A stretch of DNA of 64,000 bases, taken from an uncultured Eubacteriales bacterium. Its GTDB lineage: Bacteria > Bacillota > Clostridia > Oscillospirales > Acutalibacteraceae. Shown piece after piece: positions 6,394 to 14,948 of the stretch (the stretch's first letter is position 1; every line of letters starts with the position of its first letter). The position numbers and the translations under genes are program-made. The notes beneath the pieces were generated by a model. It had not been told where the DNA came from. It searched no databases and saw only the letters and a program-made list of their open reading frames with translations. The DNA lies in the NCBI GenBank assembly GCA_934695425.1, contig CAKUVH010000002.1:1-64000 (forward strand). Reading direction: 5' to 3'.

Positions 6394-8277
6394 ATGAAAT
6401 TAAAAAGATTAATTTCTCTGGTTCTCAGTGCCGGGATATTATCTTCATCAATACTTTCGAGCGGAGCACCTCTTTCTGCTATGATTCCGTCGCAGAAGTG
6501 GAATTTGGAAGATTGGATAAATAGAAACCTGAAAAAGAGCAATAGGCTTTGTTTGTCAAAAGATGTGGATCAATATAAAGCACCGATAGATAAGGAATTC
6601 TTCGATTACATGATTGACACCATGGAAAAAATTGCATTTAAAAGTGGCGGTGTGGCTGAGTCTGTAGAAGACTCCGGTTATGTTGCAAATGTTTTGCTTG
6701 CAAATTCCGATTTAGCTAAGTTTTTGTTTTTATACTCGGACAAGGAGTTAAAGGGAGACCCCGATGCTTTTAATATAATGTCAAGTAAGCGCATGGAATA
6801 TTCTTTATATGATGCCTTTCTTTCTATTTACTTGACAACATTAAGGCTGTATAGTTGCCCGCTTTATAAAAATCCTAAAACCGGAAATCCGATCGAAGCA
6901 TATGATGCGTTCGATGGCACTACACATATGCAGATTCTTAATAAAATGTTATATTGTCCCGAAGAATGCAAAAGTACCGATACTTTAACCGCTCTGAATT
7001 ATAACTTCTTGTTGGCTAAAGTTCTGATAAATAAGTATCCCAAATACGCAGCACTAAGAGGAAGTTTGCCGAGACTGAAAGAATTTATGGAAGCAATGTA
7101 CAAGGATATTAATTCCCGAGAAGATGATTTTAAAAAAGTTAATTTCAAAGAAACCGATATAACTTTTGAGCATATAATTAACAATTCTTCTTTGATAATC
7201 AAAAATATGGACAACGGCGATTTGTCGACTTTACCGTACAATATGATGATAGGTCGAAATAAATTACTCGCATATTGTAAAACACGTGAATTATGTGTGG
7301 CTCTTATAAAGGTAGAAAAAATGTATGTGCGAGGTTGCTTTTTTCGTAACATAATATCAACAACTTTTCCTTCTAACGAAGAAATAGCTCGTTCAAAAAA
7401 GATAGAAAGAAGACGCCGCGAGGAAATGAAGTTGGCTCAAAAGCAAAAAGAAGATCAAAGAAAGAAAGAACTACAAGAAAGCAAGAAAATAGAAAGCGAA
7501 AAAATCGCAAAGATTCACGAAGAAATTAAATTGAAAAACGCTTTGAAAAAAGAAGAATTAAAAAGACAAAAAGAAGCAGAAAAGAAAGCGATGGAGGAAT
7601 CTGCAGCAAAAAAATCCGATGAGGAATTAAAAAAAGAAAACGAAGAAGTTCAAAACGAACAATTCAGATGTTTTTGTGAATCCGAATGTGCTCTTAAAAG
7701 TAAATCAAAAAAATCTTCAAAATCAAAGAAAAGTCCTCAAGAAGTTGAGACAAAAGAATCAGTCTCTTCATCTGAATCAATCTCTTCGTCAGGTTCGGTT
7801 TCTTCTTCTGAATCACCTGAAATTCCAACATATAACTTAGAAGATATGTTTAAAACCGAAGGAAATAACGAAGTAGAAATGAATGTAGAAGATGCTGCGT
7901 ATACTCTGTACTATGAACCGTCTTTATTTTCAAATTTAGAAGAAAAAAATGACGCTGCTACTGTCAAAAATATAAAAAAATGCGTCATGGAAATGATATT
8001 CTCCTTGCATGTAGGAGGAACGCGTTGCATCATGGATAAATTCGGTAAAAAAAGAGTAATTAATATGTCGGGTTGCGGCCAAGCTAAAGTCGATTTGTAC
8101 AAAAGGTACGCTAATAAATTAGATAAATTTTTCGAAAAAGGTTCTGAACCTGTTTTATACAAATTCAAAGTTAATTGTACCAAAGAATGCAGAGTTGCAT
8201 ATTTTGTAGACGACAAAAAGAAAATAATATATGTAACGGATAATATCGAACATATAGATAAAGGCGAAAAACACTAA
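6394..8277 (+). CDS. Secreted Lys/Glu-rich coiled-coil protein, function unknown
   Basis: 627 residues. A Sec signal peptide covers about residues 1-29 (LVLSAGILSSSILSSGAPLS). Residues about 30-325 form a largely helical domain with scattered cysteines. Residues about 328-430 are a highly charged K/E/R/Q coiled coil. A short CFCESEC patch, a Lys/Ser-rich stretch and a Ser/Glu-rich linker (about 430-475) follow. The last 110 residues are a compact alpha/beta domain ending in CRVAYFVDDKKKIIYVTDNI, whose strand pattern is reminiscent of RelE/ParE-fold proteins (weak inference). It is monocistronic, with a strong promoter at 6332-6360 and terminator at 8293. There is no LPXTG or C-terminal anchor, so it is probably released. 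No named family was recognised. Confidence 0.72.
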   Translation: MKLKRLISLVLSAGILSSSILSSGAPLSAMIPSQKWNLEDWINRNLKKSNRLCLSKDVDQYKAPIDKEFFDYMIDTMEKIAFKSGGVAESVEDSGYVANVLLANSDLAKFLFLYSDKELKGDPDAFNIMSSKRMEYSLYDAFLSIYLTTLRLYSCPLYKNPKTGNPIEAYDAFDGTTHMQILNKMLYCPEECKSTDTLTALNYNFLLAKVLINKYPKYAALRGSLPRLKEFMEAMYKDINSREDDFKKVNFKETDITFEHIINNSSLIIKNMDNGDLSTLPYNMMIGRNKLLAYCKTRELCVALIKVEKMYVRGCFFRNIISTTFPSNEEIARSKKIERRRREEMKLAQKQKEDQRKKELQESKKIESEKIAKIHEEIKLKNALKKEELKRQKEAEKKAMEESAAKKSDEELKKENEEVQNEQFRCFCESECALKSKSKKSSKSKKSPQEVETKESVSSSESISSSGSVSSSESPEIPTYNLEDMFKTEGNNEVEMNVEDAAYTLYYEPSLFSNLEEKNDAATVKNIKKCVMEMIFSLHVGGTRCIMDKFGKKRVINMSGCGQAKVDLYKRYANKLDKFFEKGSEPVLYKFKVNCTKECRVAYFVDDKKKIIYVTDNIEHIDKGEKH

Positions 8278-8292
8278 AAATATAATACAAAA

Positions 8293-8330
8293 TGCACCTT
8301 GAAAGAATTATTTTTCAGGGTGCATATTAA
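8293..8330 (+). terminator. Terminator after the coiled-coil secreted protein
   Basis: 12-bp stem TGCACCTTGAAA / TTTCAGGGTGCA with one G-T pair, followed by an AT-rich tail. Confidence 0.8.
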
Positions 8331-8418
8331 TTTTGATTTAATTTTTTGCATATATTCAAATGTATATAATAAATTTGAAATTGTAGGGAAAAATATCTTC
8401 TAAAAGGAGAATGACGAA

Positions 8419-8883
8419 ATGATAAAATTAAAATCTTTACTTTGGAACTTATTTATTCCGCTCGCCGGAGGAGCAATCGTAGGGTTTTTAACAAAAAATT
8501 CTATGGATGTTTATAATAATATCGCCAGACCTCCATTGGCTCCGCCGCCGATCGCTTTCCCGATAGTGTGGAGCATATTGTATATTTTAATGGGAATATC
8601 TTCATACCTGATTTATGAGTCAAAAAGTAATAAAAAAGAAAAAAGTTTGTACGTTTATTATATCCAGCTGATACTTAATTTCACTTGGCCGTTTATATTC
8701 TTTAGCGGAAAAATGTTTTTGGTAGCGTTTTTTGTTTTACTTCTGCTTTGGGGCATGGTAATCTGGATGACCGGGCTTTTTTACAAGATAAAACCCGCGG
8801 CAGCATACTTACAAATTCCATATCTGATATGGCTCGGATTTGCTGCGTATCTTAATTTAAGTATAGGATTTTTAAATATGTAG
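8419..8883 (+). CDS. tspO: TspO/MBR family tryptophan-rich sensory membrane protein
   Basis: 154 residues with five transmembrane helices. Family hallmarks are RPPLAPPPIAFPIVWSILY between TM1 and TM2, LNFTWPFIFF in TM3, and IPYLIWLGFAAYLNLSIGF in TM5. TspO homologues bind porphyrins and sterol-like ligands and are linked to stress responses. The in vivo ligand in Clostridia is not settled. It starts at ATG 8419 behind AAAGGAG. It sits alone between the secreted protein and glutamine synthetase. Bacterial TspO proteins are commonly 150-165 residues, so this is full length. Confidence 0.92.
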   Translation: MIKLKSLLWNLFIPLAGGAIVGFLTKNSMDVYNNIARPPLAPPPIAFPIVWSILYILMGISSYLIYESKSNKKEKSLYVYYIQLILNFTWPFIFFSGKMFLVAFFVLLLLWGMVIWMTGLFYKIKPAAAYLQIPYLIWLGFAAYLNLSIGFLNM

Positions 8884-8975
8884 TTTTGAAATTAGAATTG
8901 AAATATAAAAAGCTATAATATATAATTAATAAGTATTTTTATAATTCTATACAATTGAGGAAAGCGGGAAATAAG

Positions 8976-11066
8976 ATGATAAACGTACCGGAAATGTTTG
9001 GAAGCATGGTGTTTAACGACTCCGTTATGAGGGAGCTGTTGCCATGCGAAATTTATGATAACTTAAAAAAAGCAATTAAAGAAAATTCTTCGATCGATAA
9101 GCAGACCGGTGAGTTCGTGGCCCGAGCAATGAAATCTTGGGCTATAAGTAAAGGAGCTACACATTTTACACATTGGTTTCAACCTATGACCGAAATTACT
9201 GCCGAAAAACATAACAGCTTTTTGGAATTTGATGATGACGGAAACGCCAAAATGAGTTTTTCTGTTAAAGAGCTTATAAAAGGGGAGTCCGATGCTTCGA
9301 GCTTGCCTTCAGGAGGCCTAAGAGCTACTTTCGAAGCACGCGGATACACCTCTTGGGATCCTACTTCTCACGCATTTGTAAAAAATCATTCACTTTATAT
9401 ACCTACATTTTTCTGTTCGTACAGCGGCGAAGTTTTGGACGAAAAAACTCCTCTGCTTAAGTCCATGTATGCTGTGAATAAACAGGCTTTGAGAGTCCTC
9501 AAGGTGCTGGGAAACGATAAAATAAAAAAAGTCACACCGACAATGGGCGCAGAACAAGAATACTTTTTAATAGACAAAGAAGTATACGAAAAACGAAAAG
9601 ATATACAATTCTGCGGCAGGACTTTATTTGGTGCTAAACCTGTTAAAGCTCAGGATTTGTCGGACCATTATTTTGCTGCTTTAAAACCCAGAGTTGCAGA
9701 ATTCATGCAAGAATTGGATGAAGAGCTCTGGAAACTGGGCGTTCCTTCAAAAACTAAACATAATGAGGTGGCTCCTTCTCAGCATGAAATAGCGCAAATT
9801 CATACATATTCAAATTTAGCCGCCGACCAAAACCATATAATAATGGAAACTCTGAAACAAATCGCTGAAAAACACAATTTGGTTTGTTTGCTTCATGAAA
9901 AGCCTTTTGAGGGCATCAATGGCAGCGGAAAACACAACAACTGGTCTCTTTCTGCGGATACCGGCGCCAATCTTTTAGAACCGGGGAATTCTCCTCAAGA
10001 TAATGTTCAATTTTTGGTGTTTTTATGCGCCATGATTAAAGCTGTAGATGATTACGCCGACCTTTTAAGAATCTCTGTTTCTTCAGCAGGAAACGATTGC
10101 AGGCTTGGCGGTAATGAAGCGCCTCCGGCAGTAGTTTCTATATATCTCGGAGAAGAAATCATAAATATTTTGGAAGCAATTGAAAAAGGCACTATTTATA
10201 CCGGCAAAAAACGAGAAAATTTTGAGATAGGTCTGGATGTTTTTCCAAGTTTCCCTTGCGACACTTCAGACAGGAACCGTACTTCGCCATTCGCTTTTAC
10301 AGGCAATAAATTTGAATTCCGTATGGTTGGCTCTGCTCAATCGATTGCGGCTCCTAACATGATTTTGAACATAATAAGCGCTCAAGTGTTGAAAGAATTT
10401 GCCGATGAGCTCGAAAAATCTGACGATGTAAAAAAATCTCTTAAAGATTTGTTGGTTAGAGTTATAAATAACCATAAGAAGGTAATTTTCGACGGAAACA
10501 GCTATTCAAAAGAATGGGAAGAAGAAGCCGAAAAACGCGGCCTTTGCAACTTTAAAACAACGGTAGACGCTTTGAAACATTCTTTAGATGAGAAAAATAT
10601 AGAATTATTTAAGACTCATAAGGTTCTTTCGGAAAGAGAATTAGTTTCGAGATATGAAATCCATATGGAAAATTATTGTAAAATATTGAATATAGAATCA
10701 AGAGTTATGCTAAAAATGGTAAACAATGAAATTTTACCGGTAGCAACGGCGTATTCCAAGGAATTAAGCGATTCTATTGTAAGCAAATCTCAAATTGATA
10801 AAAAATTTGTTTCCGATTATGAACTTGACCTTTTCAAAACAATTTCTTCTTTGATTTCAAATTTACATAACGCAGCACGTGGCTTGGAAGAAGCTCTTGA
10901 AAAAATCAAATCGAAACCCGATTTATCAAGCAAAGCGGACCTATATAAAACCGAAGTTTTGGATTCTATGTCCAAAGTAAGGGAAATTGTGGATACCTTG
11001 GAAGTTAATATTCCGAGAGATAAATGGCCTTATCCGACCTATGACGATATACTTTTCAGCGTTTAA
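8976..11066 (+). CDS. glnN: Type III glutamine synthetase (GSIII, GlnN)
   Basis: 696 residues, the long GSIII form and not the roughly 450-residue GSI. It condenses ammonia and glutamate with ATP to give glutamine. N-terminal VPEMFGSMVFNDSVMRELLP is diagnostic of GSIII. The catalytic region holds GAEQEYFLID, NEVAPSQHEIA, NGSGKHNNWSLS and NRTSPFAFTGNKFEFRMVGS. The C-terminal ~200 residues are helical. ATG 8976 is preferred over TTG 8955 because homologues begin close to this Met; the Shine-Dalgarno is weak either way. There is no PII or TnrA/GlnR-type gene nearby, so control is unclear. A terminator at 11075 separates it from the convergent hydrolase. Confidence 0.95.
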   Translation: MINVPEMFGSMVFNDSVMRELLPCEIYDNLKKAIKENSSIDKQTGEFVARAMKSWAISKGATHFTHWFQPMTEITAEKHNSFLEFDDDGNAKMSFSVKELIKGESDASSLPSGGLRATFEARGYTSWDPTSHAFVKNHSLYIPTFFCSYSGEVLDEKTPLLKSMYAVNKQALRVLKVLGNDKIKKVTPTMGAEQEYFLIDKEVYEKRKDIQFCGRTLFGAKPVKAQDLSDHYFAALKPRVAEFMQELDEELWKLGVPSKTKHNEVAPSQHEIAQIHTYSNLAADQNHIIMETLKQIAEKHNLVCLLHEKPFEGINGSGKHNNWSLSADTGANLLEPGNSPQDNVQFLVFLCAMIKAVDDYADLLRISVSSAGNDCRLGGNEAPPAVVSIYLGEEIINILEAIEKGTIYTGKKRENFEIGLDVFPSFPCDTSDRNRTSPFAFTGNKFEFRMVGSAQSIAAPNMILNIISAQVLKEFADELEKSDDVKKSLKDLLVRVINNHKKVIFDGNSYSKEWEEEAEKRGLCNFKTTVDALKHSLDEKNIELFKTHKVLSERELVSRYEIHMENYCKILNIESRVMLKMVNNEILPVATAYSKELSDSIVSKSQIDKKFVSDYELDLFKTISSLISNLHNAARGLEEALEKIKSKPDLSSKADLYKTEVLDSMSKVREIVDTLEVNIPRDKWPYPTYDDILFSV

Positions 11067-11074
11067 ATAATTAA

Positions 11075-11104
11075 GAGCTCAAAATTAATTGAGCTCGAAT
11101 TTTT
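11075..11104. terminator. Bidirectional terminator between glnN and the hydrolase
   Basis: Perfect 8-bp stem GAGCTCAA / TTGAGCTC with T-rich flank on the plus strand and A/T on the other. Confidence 0.75.
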
Positions 11105-11114
11105 ATATGCAAAA

Positions 11115-12077
11115 CTAAATTACACCATATTTAGTGAGGAATTTTTTCACGGTTTTTTGATATTGTTTTGAATTAACAAAAAAAGATTCCGCGTGGCAAG
11201 CCCCTTTTACTATTAGAATTTCTTTGGGACACGAAGCGGCTTCGTACAGCTCATTTGCCATGTAGACCGGTACAAAAGTATCTTTGGAACCGTGGATAAA
11301 AAGTATTGGGATTTTGCATTTTTTAACTTGTTTTATCGAGCTTGCTTCTGCGAATGAGTATCTGTTCACAAGTTTTGTTATGAACGAAGTTATATGAAGT
11401 ACCGGGAAGCATGAGACTTTAAAAAAAGTAGTGAACTGATATTTGAATTCGTCCCATACGCTTGTGTATCCGCAATCCTCTATTACGCATTTTACATTTT
11501 CCGGAAGAGACTCTCCCGATGTCATCATTACTGTCGCGCCGCCCATCGATACGCCATATAGAACTATTTTTGCGTCGGGATTGTATTCTAGAATTAATTT
11601 TATCCACTTCAGGATATCTTTTCTTTCAAGCCACCCCATTCCGATGTATTTTCCTTCGCTTTTCCCATGTCCACGAGCATCCGGAATCAAAATATTAAAT
11701 CCCATTTTATAAAATTGTTTCGAGAGTTTTATCTGTCTCAATCCGTTTCCGTTGTAACCGTGGCACATAATTACCCAGTTTTTAGACGGGACTTTATTTT
11801 TTAAAATATACGAATGAAGTTTTAGCTTATCCTTGGATTTGATATACTTTTCAGTTGAATTTTCAAGAAAAAAATCTTTGTATTTTACGTCTTTGTTTTC
11901 GGAATCTTCGGATGCATTTTTTTCTTTATTATGAGGCGCGGCAAAAATAAATGATTTGTCGCTCGAAGAAAGTATTATCACTAAAAAAAGATAATAAGCC
12001 GCAATTGAACTCAATACAAATAAAACAAAAGCGCATATACTTGCAATAAATAAGCATAAAATAAGAGTACTGTTCAT
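11115..12077 (-). CDS. Membrane-anchored alpha/beta hydrolase (YqkD-like)
   Basis: 320 residues. An N-terminal transmembrane anchor (about residues 3-34) is followed by a charged linker and an alpha/beta-hydrolase domain from about residue 75. Catalytic features are the oxyanion/HGYNGNG segment, DARGHGKSEG, the nucleophile elbow GVSMGGA (Ser), HGSKDTFVP (acid) and GACHAESF (His). The domain layout matches YqkD-type serine hydrolases of unknown substrate; it probably faces outward from the membrane. It is encoded alone, convergent with glnN and divergent from pgeF. Confidence 0.87.
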   Translation of the reverse strand: MNSTLILCLFIASICAFVLFVLSSIAAYYLFLVIILSSSDKSFIFAAPHNKEKNASEDSENKDVKYKDFFLENSTEKYIKSKDKLKLHSYILKNKVPSKNWVIMCHGYNGNGLRQIKLSKQFYKMGFNILIPDARGHGKSEGKYIGMGWLERKDILKWIKLILEYNPDAKIVLYGVSMGGATVMMTSGESLPENVKCVIEDCGYTSVWDEFKYQFTTFFKVSCFPVLHITSFITKLVNRYSFAEASSIKQVKKCKIPILFIHGSKDTFVPVYMANELYEAASCPKEILIVKGACHAESFFVNSKQYQKTVKKFLTKYGVI

Positions 12078-12182
12078 AATATTTTCACCGCTTTCTTTGT
12101 AGAAGTTTTAGATTCATTTATTATATCATTATCATAAAAAATGTGCAATATTTATAAAAAAGAAAGGTATGAGAAATAAAAT

Positions 12183-13013
12183 ATGTTATTTAAAAGCAAT
12201 ATCATGAATATGAATATAAAAAATGCTGTATCATATTTAACATTTAAAGATTTTGAAAAATTTGACTTTTTAACCCACGCATTTTCCACTCGAATGGGCG
12301 GCGTGAGCGACGGATGCTATAAGTCCATGAATTTAAGTTTTTCTCAAGGTGATAAAGAAGAATCGGTTGAAAGGAATTATAATATATTATTTTCTGTTTT
12401 AGATCTTGATATAAATAAAATTGCCATGACCAATCAGATTCATGACAATTTTATAAAAATTATTAAAGAAAGTGATATCAATTCAGGAAATCTAAAATCC
12501 AACATTCACTACGAAACAGATGGCCTTATCACAAATATTCCGGGCGTAGCGCTGGTTACATATCATGCCGATTGCCCGGCGATATTTATAGTTGATCCCG
12601 TCAAAAAAGTTATAGGCCTTGCTCACGCAGGCTGGAAAGGTACCGTCAAAGAAATAGCGGGGAATTTGGTAAATTCATTTGTAAAAAATTACAATTCCTT
12701 GCCCGGAGATTTGGTTTGTGCTATCGGGCCGGCTATTTCAGGCGATTGCTTTGAAGTTTCCGAAGATATACTTCCTCATTTTGAAAGTTTAAATTTAGCT
12801 GATAAATCATATTTGATACCCTCAAAAATTCCCGGCAAAATTAATATAGATTTACTTGAAGTCAATCGGCAAATCCTTATTAAAAACGGTGTAAAAGAAA
12901 ATAACATTATAAAATCGGATGTTTGCACAAAATGCTACCACGATTTGCTTTTTTCTCACCGAGCCATGGGCAAAAACAGGGGGACTAACGCAGCAATTAT
13001 GTCGTTGTTATGA
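12183..13013 (+). CDS. pgeF: Peptidoglycan editing factor PgeF (YlmD/YfiH, multicopper-laccase-like)
   Basis: 276 residues. The motifs are FSTRMGGVSDG near the N-terminus, VTYHADCPAIF, LAHAGWKGT, AIGPAISGDCFEV and CTKCYHDLLFSHR. The conserved His/Cys zinc-site residues are all present. PgeF removes L-Ser wrongly placed in the cell-wall peptide and also has purine-nucleoside activities in some species. It starts at ATG 12183; the ribosome-binding site (GAAAGG) is about 14 nt away, a little far. It is a single gene followed by a strong terminator. Confidence 0.95.
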   Translation: MLFKSNIMNMNIKNAVSYLTFKDFEKFDFLTHAFSTRMGGVSDGCYKSMNLSFSQGDKEESVERNYNILFSVLDLDINKIAMTNQIHDNFIKIIKESDINSGNLKSNIHYETDGLITNIPGVALVTYHADCPAIFIVDPVKKVIGLAHAGWKGTVKEIAGNLVNSFVKNYNSLPGDLVCAIGPAISGDCFEVSEDILPHFESLNLADKSYLIPSKIPGKINIDLLEVNRQILIKNGVKENNIIKSDVCTKCYHDLLFSHRAMGKNRGTNAAIMSLL

Positions 13014-13039
13014 AGAAAAATTTTTTTCATAAGGAAATC

Positions 13040-13082
13040 AAATAGTAACTATGCATGTAACAATGTGTAGTTACTATTTTTT
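13040..13082 (+). terminator. Terminator of pgeF
   Basis: Perfect 12-bp stem AAATAGTAACTA / TAGTTACTATTT with a 16-nt loop and a T run. Confidence 0.85.
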
Positions 13083-13144
13083 GGTTACCACAATTGTTAT
13101 TTCAACGTTTCATTGAATTTAATGTATAAATAGTAGAAATAAAA

Positions 13145-13173
13145 TTGACTTATATACAAAAAAGTGTTAATAT
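13145..13173 (+). promoter_or_regulatory. Promoter of the heterodimeric ABC exporter
   Basis: TTGACT, 17-bp spacer, TAATAT. The start codon at 13205 follows after an ACAAGGAGG ribosome-binding site. Confidence 0.75.
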
Positions 13174-13204
13174 GAACTAAAAATTAATTCACAAGGAGGA
13201 CGGT

Positions 13205-14947
13205 ATGATAAAAAATTTTGCTAAATGTATCGGAGAATATAAAAAATACGCTATTATAGCACCAATATTTGTAATCGGCGAAATGGCGGCTGAGGTTGTA
13301 ATTCCTTTTTTAACTTCCAATCTTATCGATTACGGAATAGATAGGGGTGACATGAATTATATAATAAAATCCGGAATTTATATACTCATTTGTACAGTTT
13401 TATCGATTGTATTCGGCTGTATAGCCGGTAGCTGTTCTGCCAAAGCTTCTGCCGGATTTGCAAAAAATGTGCGTGAAAAAATGTACGAGAATGTTCAGAA
13501 ATTTTCTTTTTCCAACATAGATAAATATTCAACCTCGAGTATAATCACTCGGTTGACGACCGACGTTACAAATGTTCAGAATGCATTTCAAATGCTTGCT
13601 TTTGTGGCTCCGGTGGCTCCTGCGCTGCTGATACTATCTACGGTATTTGCCTTTAGAATAAACGCCGAGCTCGCAATGCTGTTTTTGGCTTGTGTTCCGT
13701 TACTTGCGGTTGCTCTCTATTTCATGGCTTCGAGCGCACACCCGATTTTTACCAAAGTTTTTAAAACTTACGACAAGCTAAATGAAAGTGTTGAAGAAAA
13801 TTTAAACGGAATCAGAGTAGTAAAATCTTTCGTCAGAGAAGAACACGAAAAAAGTAAATTTTTCAAAATTTCAAATTTAATATACAAATATTTTTTAAGT
13901 GGCGAAAAAATAATAGCTTTTAATATGCCACTTATGCAGTTTAGCATGTATGCATGCACGATTTTAGCGGCTTGGTTTGGAGCGAGGATGATAGTTGCCG
14001 GCAGAAATGACCCTGCTAATGGTTTGACGACCGGTCAACTTTTAAGCTTGATTTCGTATTCTTCCCAAATTTTAATGGGTCTTATGATTCTTTCCATGAT
14101 TCTTACTTTTATAGTTATATCCATTTCTTCCGCAAGAAGAATTACTGAAATATTAAACGAAAAAAGCGATATCACCTCTCCGAAAAATGCAATTAAAGAA
14201 GTGAAAAACGGAGAAATATCCTTTAAAAATGTAGGATTTAGCTATGTTAAAGATAAAAATAATTTATGTCTTAAAGATGTAAATTTAGACATAAAATCCG
14301 GCGAAGTGATTGGAATCACAGGAGGAACAGGAAGCGGAAAAAGTACCCTCGTGCATATGATCCCAAGGCTTTACGACGCTACTTTGGGCGAGGTTTTCGT
14401 AGGAGGAATAAATGTAAAAAATTACGACTTAAAAATTCTTCGAGACTCCGTTGCTATGGTTCTTCAAAAAAATACTTTATTTTCAGGAACAATTAAAGAA
14501 AACTTGAAATGGGGAAACGAAAACGCAACTGACGACGAAATAAAGCGTGCTTGCAAAATTGCGCAAGCGGATGAATTTATAAATAATATGCCCCTTAAAT
14601 ACGATACGTATATAAAAAGAGCAGGCTCGAATGTGTCCGGAGGCCAAAAGCAAAGAATATGTATAGCAAGAGCTTTGCTTAAAAACCCTAAAATTTTAAT
14701 ACTTGACGACTCAACCAGTGCGGTCGATACCAAAACTGATGCTTCGATAAGGCATGCTTTTAAAAATTATCTTCCCGATACCACAAAAATCATAATATCT
14801 CAAAGGATATCTTCCGTTAAGCATGCCGATAAGATAATAGTAATGGAAAATGGCCGTGTTATAGGATTTGATACTCACGATAACCTTGTCAAAAATTGTG
14901 AACTCTACAGACAGACATATGAGCTTCAAACGAAAGGAGGAAAATAA
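13205..14947 (+). CDS. ABC exporter half-transporter with degenerate nucleotide site
   Basis: 580 residues: six-helix exporter membrane domain (about 1-320) fused to an ATPase domain (about 345-575). Walker A is GGTGSGKST and the signature is VSGGQKQR. Two catalytic residues differ from consensus. After Walker B the usual Glu is Asp (LILDDSTSAVD), and the H-loop His is Gln (IISQRISSV). Both changes are typical of the non-hydrolysing site in heterodimeric exporters such as TM287/288, LmrCD and BmrCD. The partner gene starts 1 bp after this stop codon and is canonical. The pair likely exports drugs, lipids or peptides; the substrate is unknown. Confidence 0.93.
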   Translation: MIKNFAKCIGEYKKYAIIAPIFVIGEMAAEVVIPFLTSNLIDYGIDRGDMNYIIKSGIYILICTVLSIVFGCIAGSCSAKASAGFAKNVREKMYENVQKFSFSNIDKYSTSSIITRLTTDVTNVQNAFQMLAFVAPVAPALLILSTVFAFRINAELAMLFLACVPLLAVALYFMASSAHPIFTKVFKTYDKLNESVEENLNGIRVVKSFVREEHEKSKFFKISNLIYKYFLSGEKIIAFNMPLMQFSMYACTILAAWFGARMIVAGRNDPANGLTTGQLLSLISYSSQILMGLMILSMILTFIVISISSARRITEILNEKSDITSPKNAIKEVKNGEISFKNVGFSYVKDKNNLCLKDVNLDIKSGEVIGITGGTGSGKSTLVHMIPRLYDATLGEVFVGGINVKNYDLKILRDSVAMVLQKNTLFSGTIKENLKWGNENATDDEIKRACKIAQADEFINNMPLKYDTYIKRAGSNVSGGQKQRICIARALLKNPKILILDDSTSAVDTKTDASIRHAFKNYLPDTTKIIISQRISSVKHADKIIVMENGRVIGFDTHDNLVKNCELYRQTYELQTKGGK

Positions 14948-14948
14948 T

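Noticed and set aside
11415..11720. Two plus-strand ORFs of about 80 codons within the alpha/beta hydrolase gene
   Set aside because: They are antisense shadows of a strong coding region and lack start signals.
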